55,774 bases of DNA from Oceanicola sp. S124 (GCF_000220565.1 NZ_AFPM01000281.1:1-55774), one strand, 5' to 3'. Shown: positions 1 through 8,683, numbered from the stretch's first letter. Numbers and translations are program-made. The notes: a model not told the origin generated them from the letters alone.

Positions 1-115
1 GGTCTGCACGCCTGCTCCGATACGCCTTACCGCCGGACCGCCCGCTTTCGGCGGCCCCGGGCCATCCGGCCACCGGATCTGCGGGCCACGGGAGGTCAGG
101 GATACGGAGGGCCCC

Positions 116-130
116 TTAAGGCCTGCTTAA
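116..130 (+). promoter_or_regulatory. CtrA-type box upstream of the Hpt gene
   Basis: The stretch is TTAA, seven bases, TTAA, an exact match to the classical TTAA-N7-TTAA site of the alphaproteobacterial response regulator CtrA. It lies about 90 bp upstream of the chosen start of the Hpt gene, in a position fit for transcription control. The match is seen directly; binding by CtrA is inferred. Confidence 0.55.
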
Positions 131-218
131 AGGTCAAACTGTCTCTAACCCGACCAGGACGGTTCAGGGCCGGTTAACGGGGCTGCCCTAGCCTGAGGGC
201 ATGCTGCAGGAGATACCG

Positions 219-542
219 ATGATCGACTGGAACCAGGTGATCGAACTGCGGGAAGATGTCGGTCACGACGACTTTGGCGAGGTGGTCGAGATCTTCCTGG
301 AAGAAGTCGAGGAAACGCTGCGCGGGCTGTCCCATGGCGCGCAGCTCGAGGCAATGCTGCACGCGCTGAAGGGATCGGCGCTGAACCTCGGCTTTACCCA
401 TTTCTCGGGCCTCTGCGCCGAGGGAGAGGTCATGGCCGCCCGTGGCGAGGGCGGTGCGGTGAACCTCGGCGCGATCCGTACCAGCTACGGCGAAAGCCGC
501 CGGATCTTCCTGGCGGAACTTTCGGACCGGCTGGCGGCCTGA
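219..542 (+). CDS. Single-domain Hpt histidine phosphotransfer protein
   Basis: This 107-residue protein is a single histidine-phosphotransfer helical bundle. The motif HALKGSALNLGF holds the phospho-accepting histidine at about residue 48, followed by the KGSA signature of Hpt domains. Such proteins shuttle phosphate between hybrid kinases and response regulators in the cytoplasm. The start at 219 is preferred over an in-frame ATG at 201 because CAGGAGA sits five bases upstream of it. It is too short to be a ChpT-type pseudo-kinase phosphotransferase, which has an extra ATPase-like domain. No kinase or regulator gene is adjacent, so its partners are unknown. A perfect CtrA-type box lies upstream. 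Confidence 0.85.
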   Translation: MIDWNQVIELREDVGHDDFGEVVEIFLEEVEETLRGLSHGAQLEAMLHALKGSALNLGFTHFSGLCAEGEVMAARGEGGAVNLGAIRTSYGESRRIFLAELSDRLAA

Positions 543-556
543 GCGCCGGGCGGGGC

Positions 557-1792
557 TCAGATCAGGAATTCGGCCAGCACCGGGTCGTCGGTGATATCGC
601 GGAAGGTGAAGCCCCCGGCCCGCATCCGCGTGGCCAGCGCATCCAGGTTCTCGGCCCGCTTCGTCTCGATGCCGATCAGCACCGAGCCGAAGTTGCGCGC
701 CGATTTCTTCAGGTATTCGAAGCGGCTGATATCATCCTCGGGGCCCAGCATCTGCAGGAAGTCATGCAGCGCGCCGGGCCGCTGCGGCAGCCGCAGGATG
801 AAGTACTTCTTCACCCCGGCGTAGCGCTGCGCGCGCTCCTTCACCTCGGGCAGGCGCTCGAAGTCGAAGTTGCCCCCCGAGGTCACGCAGACCACCCGCT
901 TGCCGGCGATCTGGTCCTTCAGATCCTCCAGCGCATTGACGGAGAGCGCCCCGGCAGGTTCCAGCACGATGCCCTCGACGTTGAGCATCTCCAGCATGGT
1001 GATGCAGATGCGGTCTTCGGGCACGCCCAGCACATGCTCGGGTGCCATGTCCTTCAGCCGTGCGAAGGGCGCGGCACCGATCCGCGCCACGGCGGCGCCA
1101 TCGACGAAATTGTCCACATGGGCCAGGGTCACCGGCTCGCCGGCCTGCAGGGCCGCGGCCAGCGACATGCCGCCCTCCGGCTCGACCAGCCGCAGATCCA
1201 TCGCCGCGCCATGGTAGCTGTGGATCCCCGAGGCCAGCCCGCCGCCGCCAACGGGCAGCACGATCATCTCGGCCGGTTCGGGCATCTGCTCCTCGATCTC
1301 GGCGGCGACCGAGGCCTGCCCCTCGATCACGTCCTCATCGTCGAAGGGCGCAAGGAAGTGCCCGCCGATCTCGACGCAATGGCGCTGCGCCTCGGCCAGG
1401 GTGTCGTCGAAATAGTCGCCGACAAGGCGGATCTGGATGAAGTCCCCGCCGAAGATCCGCGTCTTGTCGATCTTCTGTTGCGGCGTCGTCACCGGCATGA
1501 AGACCACGCCCGGCACCTCGAAATGGCGGCACATGAAGGCCATGCCCTGGGCATGGTTGCCGGCGCTGGCACAGACGAAGGCCGAAACCTCGCGATCCGC
1601 CAGCACCTTGCGCATGGCGTTGAAGGCGCCCCGCAGCTTGTAGCTGCGCACCGGGGAGAGGTCCTCGCGCTTCAGCCAGATCTCGGCGCCATACTTGGCC
1701 GAGAGGTGGTCATTGCGCAGCAGGGGCGTCGCGGGGAAGACCTCGCGCATGGCCAGCATGGCGTTTCGGGCGGCATCGACGAAAGCGTTCAT
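557..1792 (-). CDS. ilvA: Threonine ammonia-lyase (threonine dehydratase)
   Basis: IlvA deaminates threonine to 2-oxobutanoate with pyridoxal phosphate, the first step towards isoleucine. The protein has about 411 residues. The PLP lysine is in SYKLRGAF near residue 52, the glycine-rich phosphate loop is PVGGGGLASG, and a single C-terminal ACT-like domain begins near residue 330 (YFILRLPQRPGAL), the usual site of isoleucine feedback. I place the start at the ATG at 1792; the frame also has a TTG at 1810, but the family normally begins near here. It converges on the Hpt gene with only 14 bases between stops. Confidence 0.93.
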   Translation of the reverse strand: MNAFVDAARNAMLAMREVFPATPLLRNDHLSAKYGAEIWLKREDLSPVRSYKLRGAFNAMRKVLADREVSAFVCASAGNHAQGMAFMCRHFEVPGVVFMPVTTPQQKIDKTRIFGGDFIQIRLVGDYFDDTLAEAQRHCVEIGGHFLAPFDDEDVIEGQASVAAEIEEQMPEPAEMIVLPVGGGGLASGIHSYHGAAMDLRLVEPEGGMSLAAALQAGEPVTLAHVDNFVDGAAVARIGAAPFARLKDMAPEHVLGVPEDRICITMLEMLNVEGIVLEPAGALSVNALEDLKDQIAGKRVVCVTSGGNFDFERLPEVKERAQRYAGVKKYFILRLPQRPGALHDFLQMLGPEDDISRFEYLKKSARNFGSVLIGIETKRAENLDALATRMRAGGFTFRDITDDPVLAEFLI

Positions 1793-1809
1793 GGGCCAGA
1801 GGTGGCGCA

Positions 1810-1837
1810 AGGCGCGGGGTTTGGCAAGCCCGCGCCT
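1810..1837 (-). terminator. Hairpin downstream of the membrane protein gene
   Basis: Perfect 9-bp arms (AGGCGCGGG and CCCGCGCCT) flank a 10-base loop just past the stop of the minus-strand membrane protein gene and before ilvA. The U-tract is poor, so termination may be weak. Confidence 0.4.
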
Positions 1838-1843
1838 GTCGCC

Positions 1844-2593
1844 TCAGTCTATCGAGCGGCCTTCGACGTAGTGGCCGTAGATCGTGGTCAGGATCGACAG
1901 GCCGACCATGAACTGCAGCCAGCCGGTGACGATGGCGTAGATCACCGTCAGCGGCGCGCCCGGATCGCCGCCCAGCTCACCCACGGCCTGCAGGACCGAG
2001 TTGATCACCGCGGTGATCAGCGCCAGCAGGGCGATGTCCCAGCCGGCGCCCCTGGTCTTGGCCCAGGCCTCCTTCATCTTAAGCGGCTCGCCGAGCGCCG
2101 TGGCCGGCAGCACCGGCGAGAGGCGGTAGAAGATCACCATCAGCGCGAAGGTGATGACCACCGAGCCGATGAAGACCAGCGCGAAACTGCCCGACATGGC
2201 CAGCGCGCCGACGAGGATTCCCATGATCATGGCCGGGATTACCATGAGCAGCACCAGCAGGATGCCCCGCCCCAGGTAGCCCAGCATCCGGTCGCTGCGG
2301 AATCGCGGCACCCAGCCCGCGCCCTCTTCGCGCAGCAGCACGTAGCGGTGCCAGGCCACGGCGATCCACAGGTAGGCCACCGCTCCGACCACCATGAAGG
2401 TGATGAAGGACAGCCAGTTGAAGCCGTAGATATTGGCGTTGGTGTTCTCTTCCAGGAACTCTCCGTTGGTCACCAGGAACCAGGTCATCGCCGCCGAGGC
2501 GATCAGGAAAGGCAGCAGGGACACCCGCAGCGCCGCGCCGAGATTGGCAAAGACGAGCCTCAGGCTCTGGGTGAAAATCTTCCAGCCTTTCAT
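1844..2593 (-). CDS. Multi-pass membrane protein of unknown function
   Basis: The 249-residue protein begins MKGWKIFTQSL and has about five to six hydrophobic segments, including LLPFLIASAAMTWFLV near residue 25, FITFMVVGAVAYLWIAVAW near 65, and a glycine/methionine-rich pair near 115-160. No catalytic motif is visible. The layout (cytosolic N-terminal helix followed by paired helices) resembles uncharacterised alphaproteobacterial integral membrane proteins. GGGAG precedes the ATG. It is transcribed in the same direction as ilvA with about 50 bp between them, so read-through is possible, but nothing links the two functionally. Confidence 0.75.
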   Translation of the reverse strand: MKGWKIFTQSLRLVFANLGAALRVSLLPFLIASAAMTWFLVTNGEFLEENTNANIYGFNWLSFITFMVVGAVAYLWIAVAWHRYVLLREEGAGWVPRFRSDRMLGYLGRGILLVLLMVIPAMIMGILVGALAMSGSFALVFIGSVVITFALMVIFYRLSPVLPATALGEPLKMKEAWAKTRGAGWDIALLALITAVINSVLQAVGELGGDPGAPLTVIYAIVTGWLQFMVGLSILTTIYGHYVEGRSID

Positions 2594-2687
2594 GAATGTA
2601 CTCCCGATGAAGACCTGATTGAAATTTCGGCGACCTTTCCCCGGGATGGACGGACGGTCAAGTCAGATGATCCCTGCCCGGCGGGGC

Positions 2688-2813
2688 TCAACCGATCGAA
2701 GGCTCGGCGGAGGATGCCGTCGTGCCAGTCCGATCTGGCCCGGCCCCGACGTCGAGGATGAGGTCCCGGTGGAGCAGGCTCAGCATCGGCGCGAGGAACA
2801 GGACGCCCACCAC
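2688..2813 (-). CDS. Possible 41-residue hydrophobic small protein
   Basis: A short open frame starts at a GTG preceded by GGGGAG at five bases and encodes a hydrophobic stretch [20 protein letters not shown] followed by a Gly/Thr/Ser-rich tail. Its codons use G or C at nearly every third position, as in real genes here. It lies in a 423-bp gap (2594-3016) in which I see nothing else apart from the argG promoter. It could also be chance in GC-rich DNA; there is no family I recognise. Confidence 0.25.
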   Translation of the reverse strand: MVGVLFLAPMLSLLHRDLILDVGAGPDRTGTTASSAEPSIG

Positions 2814-2958
2814 GTCAACTCCCCCCCGCCGACCACGGGGCCCTGCTCTGTCACCCACTGTGGCGCGCCTGCCGCATTGTCCCGCGGGCAGCGCAGTCGG
2901 AAACCGCCCCGGAGCGCCGCTTTTCCCAGCACTGCAAGGCGCATTCGCGGCGCTTCGC

Positions 2959-2986
2959 TTGCCCTTGTGCCGGAAAGGCGCTATCG
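2959..2986 (+). promoter_or_regulatory. Candidate argG promoter
   Basis: TTGCCC, a 16-base spacer and CTATCG, ending about 30 bases before the argG ATG. The -35 is typical and the -10 (CTAT) resembles the relaxed hexamers of Rhodobacterales. It is one of several possible readings. Confidence 0.4.
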
Positions 2987-3016
2987 CCGCACTCGCATCC
3001 GAATGAGGGAATACCT

Positions 3017-4243
<1,227 letters not shown>

Positions 4244-4250
4244 ACGATCC

Positions 4251-4280
4251 GGCCGGGCCCCTGGGTCCGGCCTTTTCCTT
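4251..4280 (+). terminator. Rho-independent terminator of argG
   Basis: GGCCGG and CCGGCC arms around a GC-rich loop, followed by TTTT and CCTTT, beginning seven bases after the argG stop. Confidence 0.75.
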
Positions 4281-4293
4281 TGGGATCAGTATA

Positions 4294-4455
4294 TTAGACC
4301 CCGAGCGCGGATGTGATCTGCGGCAGCAGGCCCGCCGCCACCAGCCCGACCAGCGCCCCGACCGCCAACCGCAGCGGCAGTGTGCGCAGCCGGGGCGAGA
4401 GGCCCGAAAGCCCCGCACAGATCACCGCGTAGTAGACCAGGTTGACCGGATCCAT
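4294..4455 (-). CDS. Small 53-residue membrane protein, conserved type unknown
   Basis: The frame begins ATGGATCCGGTCAACCTG (MDPVNLVYYAVICAGLSG) with a clear ribosome-binding site GGGAGAG upstream and ends in TAA. Two hydrophobic segments, VYYAVICAGLSGL (about residues 7-19) and LAVGALVGLVAAGLLPQI (about 29-46), are separated by a basic loop with PRLRTLPLR, suggesting a two-helix hairpin in the inner membrane. It is too small for many gene finders. It is convergent with argG, whose terminator lies 14 bases beyond its stop. Function unknown. Confidence 0.65.
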   Translation of the reverse strand: MDPVNLVYYAVICAGLSGLSPRLRTLPLRLAVGALVGLVAAGLLPQITSALGV

Positions 4456-4622
4456 CGGCGTCTCTCCCTGTTGTACGGCTCAGGATGACCCTGCGGCAGC
4501 CATTCGGCAAGCCTCTGCACGCCTGCGGGCACGACGCAAAGTTTACACAAATTGCAGCAACGTCACGCTTGGCAAGTCGCGCGGCCGCGGTCACCTCTGG
4601 CGCCAACCAGAGGGTGACAACC

Positions 4623-4907
4623 ATGACAATGGACGAGATTGCCGCGAAGATGGCGCGCGGGCTGCAGAAGCGCCCGATCGAGGACAGCTACAAGTTCGAC
4701 TGCGGCGAGGACGGGGCGATCACCCTACGTGATGGCGCCGTGACACTGGCGGACGAGCCTGCCGATTGCACCATCCACATCAGCCGCGAGAACCTCGTCA
4801 AGCTGATGGCCGGAGACCTCAACCCCATGACCGCCTTCGCCTTCGGCAAGATCAAGGTCTCGGGTGATATGTCCCTGGCGCTGAAACTTGGGAAGGTTCT
4901 GGGGTGA
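4623..4907 (+). CDS. SCP2 sterol-binding domain protein
   Basis: The 94-residue product is a stand-alone SCP2-like lipid-binding domain. Typical features are the central acidic strand region (FDCGEDGAITL), the segment CTIHISRENLVKLMAG, and the C-terminal GKIKVSGDMSLALKLGKVL, which forms the last strand and helix lining the hydrophobic tunnel. Proteins of this kind bind acyl chains or sterol-like ligands; the natural ligand in bacteria is not known. AGAGGGTGA lies upstream of the ATG. An alternative ATG lies two codons later. Confidence 0.85.
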   Translation: MTMDEIAAKMARGLQKRPIEDSYKFDCGEDGAITLRDGAVTLADEPADCTIHISRENLVKLMAGDLNPMTAFAFGKIKVSGDMSLALKLGKVLG

Positions 4908-4918
4908 GGCCCGTCTCG

Positions 4919-4941
4919 GAAACTGTCCGGGGGACAGTTTC
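4919..4941. repeat. Perfect 10-bp inverted repeat after the SCP2 gene
   Basis: GAAACTGTCC, GGG, GGACAGTTTC forms a perfect hairpin 12 bases after the stop codon of the SCP2-like gene. There is no U-tract, so it may act as an mRNA 3' stem or be a copy of an interspersed palindrome rather than a classical terminator. Confidence 0.5.
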
Positions 4942-5218
4942 AGGGCCGAACGGGCGGAGCCCCGGGGGCATCCGAAAGCGCCCCCAAGCCCCCCTCAACA
5001 GCTGATCCAGGCCCCTCATCCGGACCAGACAGCGCCGCGTCACTTGCCCCCGTCAAAAGATTTTCCTTGTGAGACTCACCTAACCAGCGTAGTCCGCAGG
5101 GGCTAACGTTTTTCTATTTCGACCACTGTCTCCTCTAATACGGCGCTCAGTCTCGATCCAGACCGACCACGCCGCGCTGCCGCATACCGCGGGCAGATCA
5201 TTTACAGGAGACTACGAC
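4942..5218 (+). promoter_or_regulatory. Upstream region and probable long leader of cspA
   Basis: This 277-bp stretch has no convincing gene. It is less GC-rich than its surroundings between about 5050 and 5140 and ends with the strong site CAGGAGA before the cspA ATG. Cold-shock genes commonly have long structured leaders that control translation at low temperature, which would fit here. I could not assign the promoter hexamers with confidence. Confidence 0.4.
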
Positions 5219-5425
5219 ATGGCCACTGGCGTCGTAAAATGGTTCAACACCACCAAGGGCTTCGGCTTCATCGCACCGGAAACCGGCGGCAAGGATATCT
5301 TCGTGCATATCTCTGCTGTCGAGCGCGCCGGCCTGACCGGCCTGGCCGACAACCAGAAAGTGACCTTCGACGTGGAATCCGGCCGTGACGGCCGCGAATC
5401 CGCGACGAACATCGCTCTGGCATAA
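5219..5425 (+). CDS. cspA: Cold-shock domain protein (CspA family)
   Basis: A 68-residue single cold-shock domain. RNP1 (KGFGFI) and RNP2 (DIFVHIS) are both intact and the N-terminal VKWFN motif is present. Such proteins bind single-stranded RNA and DNA and melt secondary structure, aiding translation at low temperature. AGGAGA sits upstream of the start. The gene is monocistronic, ending in a strong hairpin terminator. Paralogues elsewhere in the genome are likely, so the exact csp number cannot be set. Confidence 0.93.
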   Translation: MATGVVKWFNTTKGFGFIAPETGGKDIFVHISAVERAGLTGLADNQKVTFDVESGRDGRESATNIALA

Positions 5426-5450
5426 GCCTTCGGATCCTTGCGGATCCAGA

Positions 5451-5482
5451 AACGCGGTCCCCTCCCGGGGGCCGCGTTTTTT
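5451..5482. terminator. Bidirectional terminator between cspA and the sulfotransferase gene
   Basis: AAACGCGG and CCGCGTTT arms enclose a GC-rich centre, with TTTTTT on the plus side and A-tract on the other. It ends cspA and may also serve the convergent gene at 5508. Confidence 0.8.
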
Positions 5483-5507
5483 CATGGCCGACAGCTCTCT
5501 GCCCGGG

Positions 5508-6221
5508 TCAGGCGCGCAACCTCACCGCCTGCAGCAGCGCATAGGACGGCAGCGCGGCCTCGGCCAGCGCGGCCATGTCGCCCTGCAACTGCGGCATCGG
5601 CCCCTCGGCGCCGGCAAACCCGGTCGAGCCATGCACGGCATTGTACCAATGCGCCGCCCAGACGCCGTCATGGGGCTTCGGCCCGGCCTCCCAGCTCAGC
5701 ATTGCCGGATCCCAGTCCAGTCCCAGCCGGTCGCAGAGCGCGCGCAGCATGCCTTCGGGATTGGCGCGGATGTCCACGCTGTCGATCACCACCGGGCTGT
5801 GCCCCTCGGTCAGCAGCTGCTCGTAAAGCTCGGCCTGCTGGACAAAGCCGATCTCGGACAGCTCGGGGTTGTCGTACTTGGCCGAGAAGCTGGCGACGAC
5901 GCGGGCCGGATGCCGGATCAGGAAGACATGGCGCATGTCGGCGAACCAGTCCCGCGGCACGTCCGGGATCATGTGCTGCGCCATGTGCTTGTGATAAACA
6001 TGCGGCGTCGCGTCGGGGCCGGTCAGCGCCGCGATCACCTGCCCCGGGTCCTGCGGCTGAGAAGCCAGGATCTGATCGCCCATCGGGTGCTCGCGCCCGG
6101 TGATCTTCAGGTAGGCGGCGTAGAAGGGTTCATCCACCGCCGAGCAATCGGCGCGGTTGCCGAAGGCATACATCATCGCGGTCGAGATATTGCGGGGGCC
6201 GGACCAGCAGGCGATCTTCAT
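5508..6221 (-). CDS. Sulfotransferase-like P-loop protein
   Basis: A 237-residue protein of the PAPS sulfotransferase fold. WSGPRNISTAMM at the N-terminus occupies the place of the 5'-phosphosulfate-binding loop, and FLIRHPARVVASF near residue 100 matches the 3'-phosphate-binding region. The substrate is unknown and the P-loop departs from classical sulfotransferases, so real sulfotransfer is not assured. It overlaps the upstream aminotransferase gene by four bases (ATGA), implying translational coupling. Proteins with this domain are often named branched-chain aminotransferase-like because plants carry it fused to an aminotransferase domain (from memory). Confidence 0.75.
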   Translation of the reverse strand: MKIACWSGPRNISTAMMYAFGNRADCSAVDEPFYAAYLKITGREHPMGDQILASQPQDPGQVIAALTGPDATPHVYHKHMAQHMIPDVPRDWFADMRHVFLIRHPARVVASFSAKYDNPELSEIGFVQQAELYEQLLTEGHSPVVIDSVDIRANPEGMLRALCDRLGLDWDPAMLSWEAGPKPHDGVWAAHWYNAVHGSTGFAGAEGPMPQLQGDMAALAEAALPSYALLQAVRLRA

Positions 6222-7135
6222 GCGGCAGCCTCCGCCGCGACCAGCGCCTTGTAGAGGCCGCGCAGGCGTTCGGTCACCGGACCAAGCTGGCCTGTGCCGA
6301 TCTGGCGGCCGTCGATCTGGCTGACGGGGGTCTGGGCGCCAAAGGTGCCGGTCAGGAAGGCCTCGTCCGCGCCATAGGTGTCGACGAGGGAGAAATTGCG
6401 CTCGAAGACGGGGATCTCATTGGCACGGCACAGGTCGATGACCTTCTGTCGGGTGATCCCGTTCATGCAATAGTCGCCGGTCGAGGTCCAAACCTCTCCC
6501 TTCCGCACGATGAAGAAGTTGCAGGAGTTGGTGGTGTTCACGAAGCCGTGGATATCCAGCATCAGCCCCTCGTCGGCGCCGGCCTTTTCGGCGGCGATGC
6601 AGGCCAGTATGCAGTTCAGCTTGGAATGGGAATTCAGCTTGGGGTCCTGCGTCATCGGCAATCCGCGCAGATGCGGCACGGTGGCCAGGCGGATCGGGCG
6701 GCCCAGCACGGGCCTGGAGTGCTCCATGATGATCGCCACGGTGGGGCCCGAGCGCGACAGCGAGGGATGCTGGAAGGGCCTGTCCTTGACGCCACGGGTC
6801 ACCATCAGGCGGGCGTGGGCATCCGTGTGCATCCCGTTCGCGGCGCGCAGGTCTTCCAGCGCCTGCACCAGGTCGGCCTTGCTCAGCCCGATCTCCAGGT
6901 CGATGGCCAGCGCGGCCTCGAACAGCCGGTCCAGGTGCTCGCCCAGGAACGCCCAGTGACCATCGTACAGACGCAGACCCTCCCAGATCCCGTCACCCAG
7001 CATGAACCCGGAATCGTAGATCGAGACGACGGCCTCGGCCTTGTCGACCACGCGGCCGTTCAGCCAGAACTTCAGGTCATCGTTGCGGGCGTCGTGTTCC
7101 GCATCATGGGCGGTCTGTTCCCGGGTATCGCTCAT
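6218..7135 (-). CDS. Class IV PLP aminotransferase (branched-chain/D-amino acid type)
   Basis: The 305-residue protein is a fold-type IV pyridoxal enzyme. The N-terminal DSGFMLGDGIWEGLRLYDG is typical of this class, the PLP lysine is probably in NSHSKLNC near residue 172, and FVNTTNSCNFFIVRKGEVWT forms the cofactor phosphate region. It could be a branched-chain, D-alanine-type or (R)-selective amine transaminase; the family cannot be settled by eye, so no symbol is given. It is first in a two-gene operon with the sulfotransferase-like gene. Confidence 0.85.
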   Translation of the reverse strand: MSDTREQTAHDAEHDARNDDLKFWLNGRVVDKAEAVVSIYDSGFMLGDGIWEGLRLYDGHWAFLGEHLDRLFEAALAIDLEIGLSKADLVQALEDLRAANGMHTDAHARLMVTRGVKDRPFQHPSLSRSGPTVAIIMEHSRPVLGRPIRLATVPHLRGLPMTQDPKLNSHSKLNCILACIAAEKAGADEGLMLDIHGFVNTTNSCNFFIVRKGEVWTSTGDYCMNGITRQKVIDLCRANEIPVFERNFSLVDTYGADEAFLTGTFGAQTPVSQIDGRQIGTGQLGPVTERLRGLYKALVAAEAAA

Positions 7136-7167
7136 CTGTGCCTCCGATTTTGCGCAAAGCTAGGAGG

Positions 7168-7201
7168 CAAAAGGGGGAAAGCCAAGCGGCCTTCCCCCTT
7201 C
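7168..7201 (-). terminator. Terminator of the small periplasmic protein gene
   Basis: AAGGGGGAA-A-GCC pairs with GGC-C-TTCCCCCTT around a four-base loop. On the minus strand it is followed by TTTTG, so it would end the gene at 7282. Confidence 0.6.
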
Positions 7202-7281
7202 AAGGGTCGCGGAGAGCCTGGGTGGAAGGATCCGGACCCGAACCGGGCGGGGAAGAGGCAAGGCCCCTACCCCGCACGGTA

Positions 7282-7692
7282 TCACTCGGCGGTGATCACG
7301 GTCATCACGAGCTTGTCGTCGACGCGGATCGGGCCATCTTCCTTGGCGCCCAGCGTGTACTCGAAGACGCCGGTCTTCATGCCGCCGGCCTCGGAGTGGA
7401 CCATCAGCATCAGCATGTCGCCCGAGGCGACGTCTTCCTGCAGGATGGCGGCGACATCCATGGTCTCGCCGGCGCGCAGCGGCGCGTAGCCGACAACCGG
7501 GCCGGGCTTCATTTCGGCGTCGGTGCGGTGCACCACCAGCCAGCCGTTTTCCGGCGCGGAGATCTTGTCGGCGCTGACGACGCCATTGGCGACGCTCTGG
7601 TCCATCGCCTCGACCATGGGCATCATGTGGTCGTCGGCGACTGCGGCGCCTGCGGCAAGGATCAGGCCGGTGGCAAGAATGGTCGTCTTCAT
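7282..7692 (-). CDS. Small secreted protein with a DUF7282-like domain
   Basis: From the ATG at 7692 the product has 136 residues and a clear signal peptide, MKTTILATGLILAAGAAVADD, with cleavage probably after AVA. The mature part is a compact beta-rich domain with the phrase SADKISAPENGWLVVHRTDA and several acidic patches, similar to domains described as DUF7282, of unknown function, found in exported proteins of bacteria and archaea. An upstream in-frame ATG would add nine residues before the signal peptide and is rejected. A good site (GGGGGAGG) precedes the chosen start. Periplasmic location is inferred. Confidence 0.75.
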   Translation of the reverse strand: MKTTILATGLILAAGAAVADDHMMPMVEAMDQSVANGVVSADKISAPENGWLVVHRTDAEMKPGPVVGYAPLRAGETMDVAAILQEDVASGDMLMLMVHSEAGGMKTGVFEYTLGAKEDGPIRVDDKLVMTVITAE

Positions 7693-7760
7693 GGGAAACC
7701 TCCCCCTATTACTGAACAAACAACCGCCCCCTGCGAGGCGCGGTTGATGAAGACACGCAG

Positions 7761-7798
7761 AAAGGGCGCCGGGGTTTCAGCCCCCGACGCCCTTTTTT
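7761..7798. terminator. Strong hairpin downstream of rbsK
   Basis: An 11-bp stem with one mismatch (GGGCGCCGGGG with CCCCGACGCCC) and T6 on the plus side, TTT on the minus side. The only gene that needs it is the minus-strand rbsK. Confidence 0.65.
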
Positions 7799-7825
7799 CT
7801 CACCTCTCCTGACGAAAGCGTGAGG

Positions 7826-8683
7826 CTAGAGCTCGTCCCGGCGCGGGATCACGTCAGCGGTGCCGAGGCGGGTGACCATCAGCGCCCCGGCCTTCTGGGC
7901 CAGCGTGATGGCCTCGGGCAGGGGCATGCCCTGCGCAAGGCCCGCCACGAGGTAGCCGGTGAAGGTGTCCCCGGCGCCCGTGGTGTCGACCGGCGTGACC
8001 TTCGGCGCGGCAAAGTCCTGCGCCTCGCCAGTGGCGGTGTGGATCCAGCGGGCACCATCGCCGCCGAGGGTGATCACCACATCGGCGACGGGCAGCGCTT
8101 CGGGCGGCTGGCCGGTGGCCTCGGCCAGCTGCTCGGCCTCGACCTTGTTGACCACCAGCAGGTCAAGCAGCGGCAGAAGCGGCGCCACCGCCTGGGCATC
8201 GAAGGGCGCCGCGGCATGGGCCAGCTTCAGCCCCTGCGCCTTGGCAGCCCGGGCGAAGGCCTCGATCCCGTTGGTTTCATTGGTGAAGACCGCCCAATCC
8301 TGGGGACCGGCCTGGGCAAGGACCTGCGCGAAGGCGCTCTCGTCCAGCATGCGGTTGGCCCCGCCGAGGATCACGATGCGGTTCTCGCCCTTGGCATCCA
8401 GCTCGATCACCGCCTGCCCCGATGGGCCCGGAAGTTCGGCCAGATGGGCGACAGAGACGCCGTACTCCGCCAGCCGTTCCTTCATCCACAGCCCGTCCTC
8501 GCCGACGGCCCCGATATGGTGCGCCTGCGACCCGGCGCGGGCCAGGGCGACGGACATGTTCGCACCCTTGCCCCCGAGGCCACGGGAAAACCCCGTGGCG
8601 GCAAGGGTTTCGCCCGGCACAGGCAGATGCGGCACGCGGAACACGAGATCCGCGTTGATTGATCCAAGATTCCAGACGGCCAT
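7826..8683 (-). CDS. rbsK: Ribokinase-family sugar kinase
   Basis: A 285-residue PfkB-family kinase. The N-terminal GSINADLVFRVPHLPVPGET and RGLGGKGANMSVALARAG match ribokinase, and VDTTGAGDTFTGYLVAGLA near the C-terminus carries the catalytic aspartate and anion hole. It phosphorylates ribose to ribose-5-phosphate, or a similar sugar. The ATG at 8683 shares one base with the stop of maeB (TGATG); a GTG one codon earlier is the alternative. No ribose transporter is adjacent, so ribose is an assumption from family similarity. Confidence 0.85.
   Translation of the reverse strand: MAVWNLGSINADLVFRVPHLPVPGETLAATGFSRGLGGKGANMSVALARAGSQAHHIGAVGEDGLWMKERLAEYGVSVAHLAELPGPSGQAVIELDAKGENRIVILGGANRMLDESAFAQVLAQAGPQDWAVFTNETNGIEAFARAAKAQGLKLAHAAAPFDAQAVAPLLPLLDLLVVNKVEAEQLAEATGQPPEALPVADVVITLGGDGARWIHTATGEAQDFAAPKVTPVDTTGAGDTFTGYLVAGLAQGMPLPEAITLAQKAGALMVTRLGTADVIPRRDEL

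Noticed and set aside
764-2761. A long open frame opposite ilvA and the membrane protein
   Set aside because: Its amino-acid make-up (rich in Arg, His, Gly, Asp) is typical of antisense shadow frames in GC-rich DNA, and the real genes on the other strand are certain.
2594-3016. Open plus-strand frames in the gap before argG
   Set aside because: Pro/Arg/Ser-rich translation without a start site or known domain.
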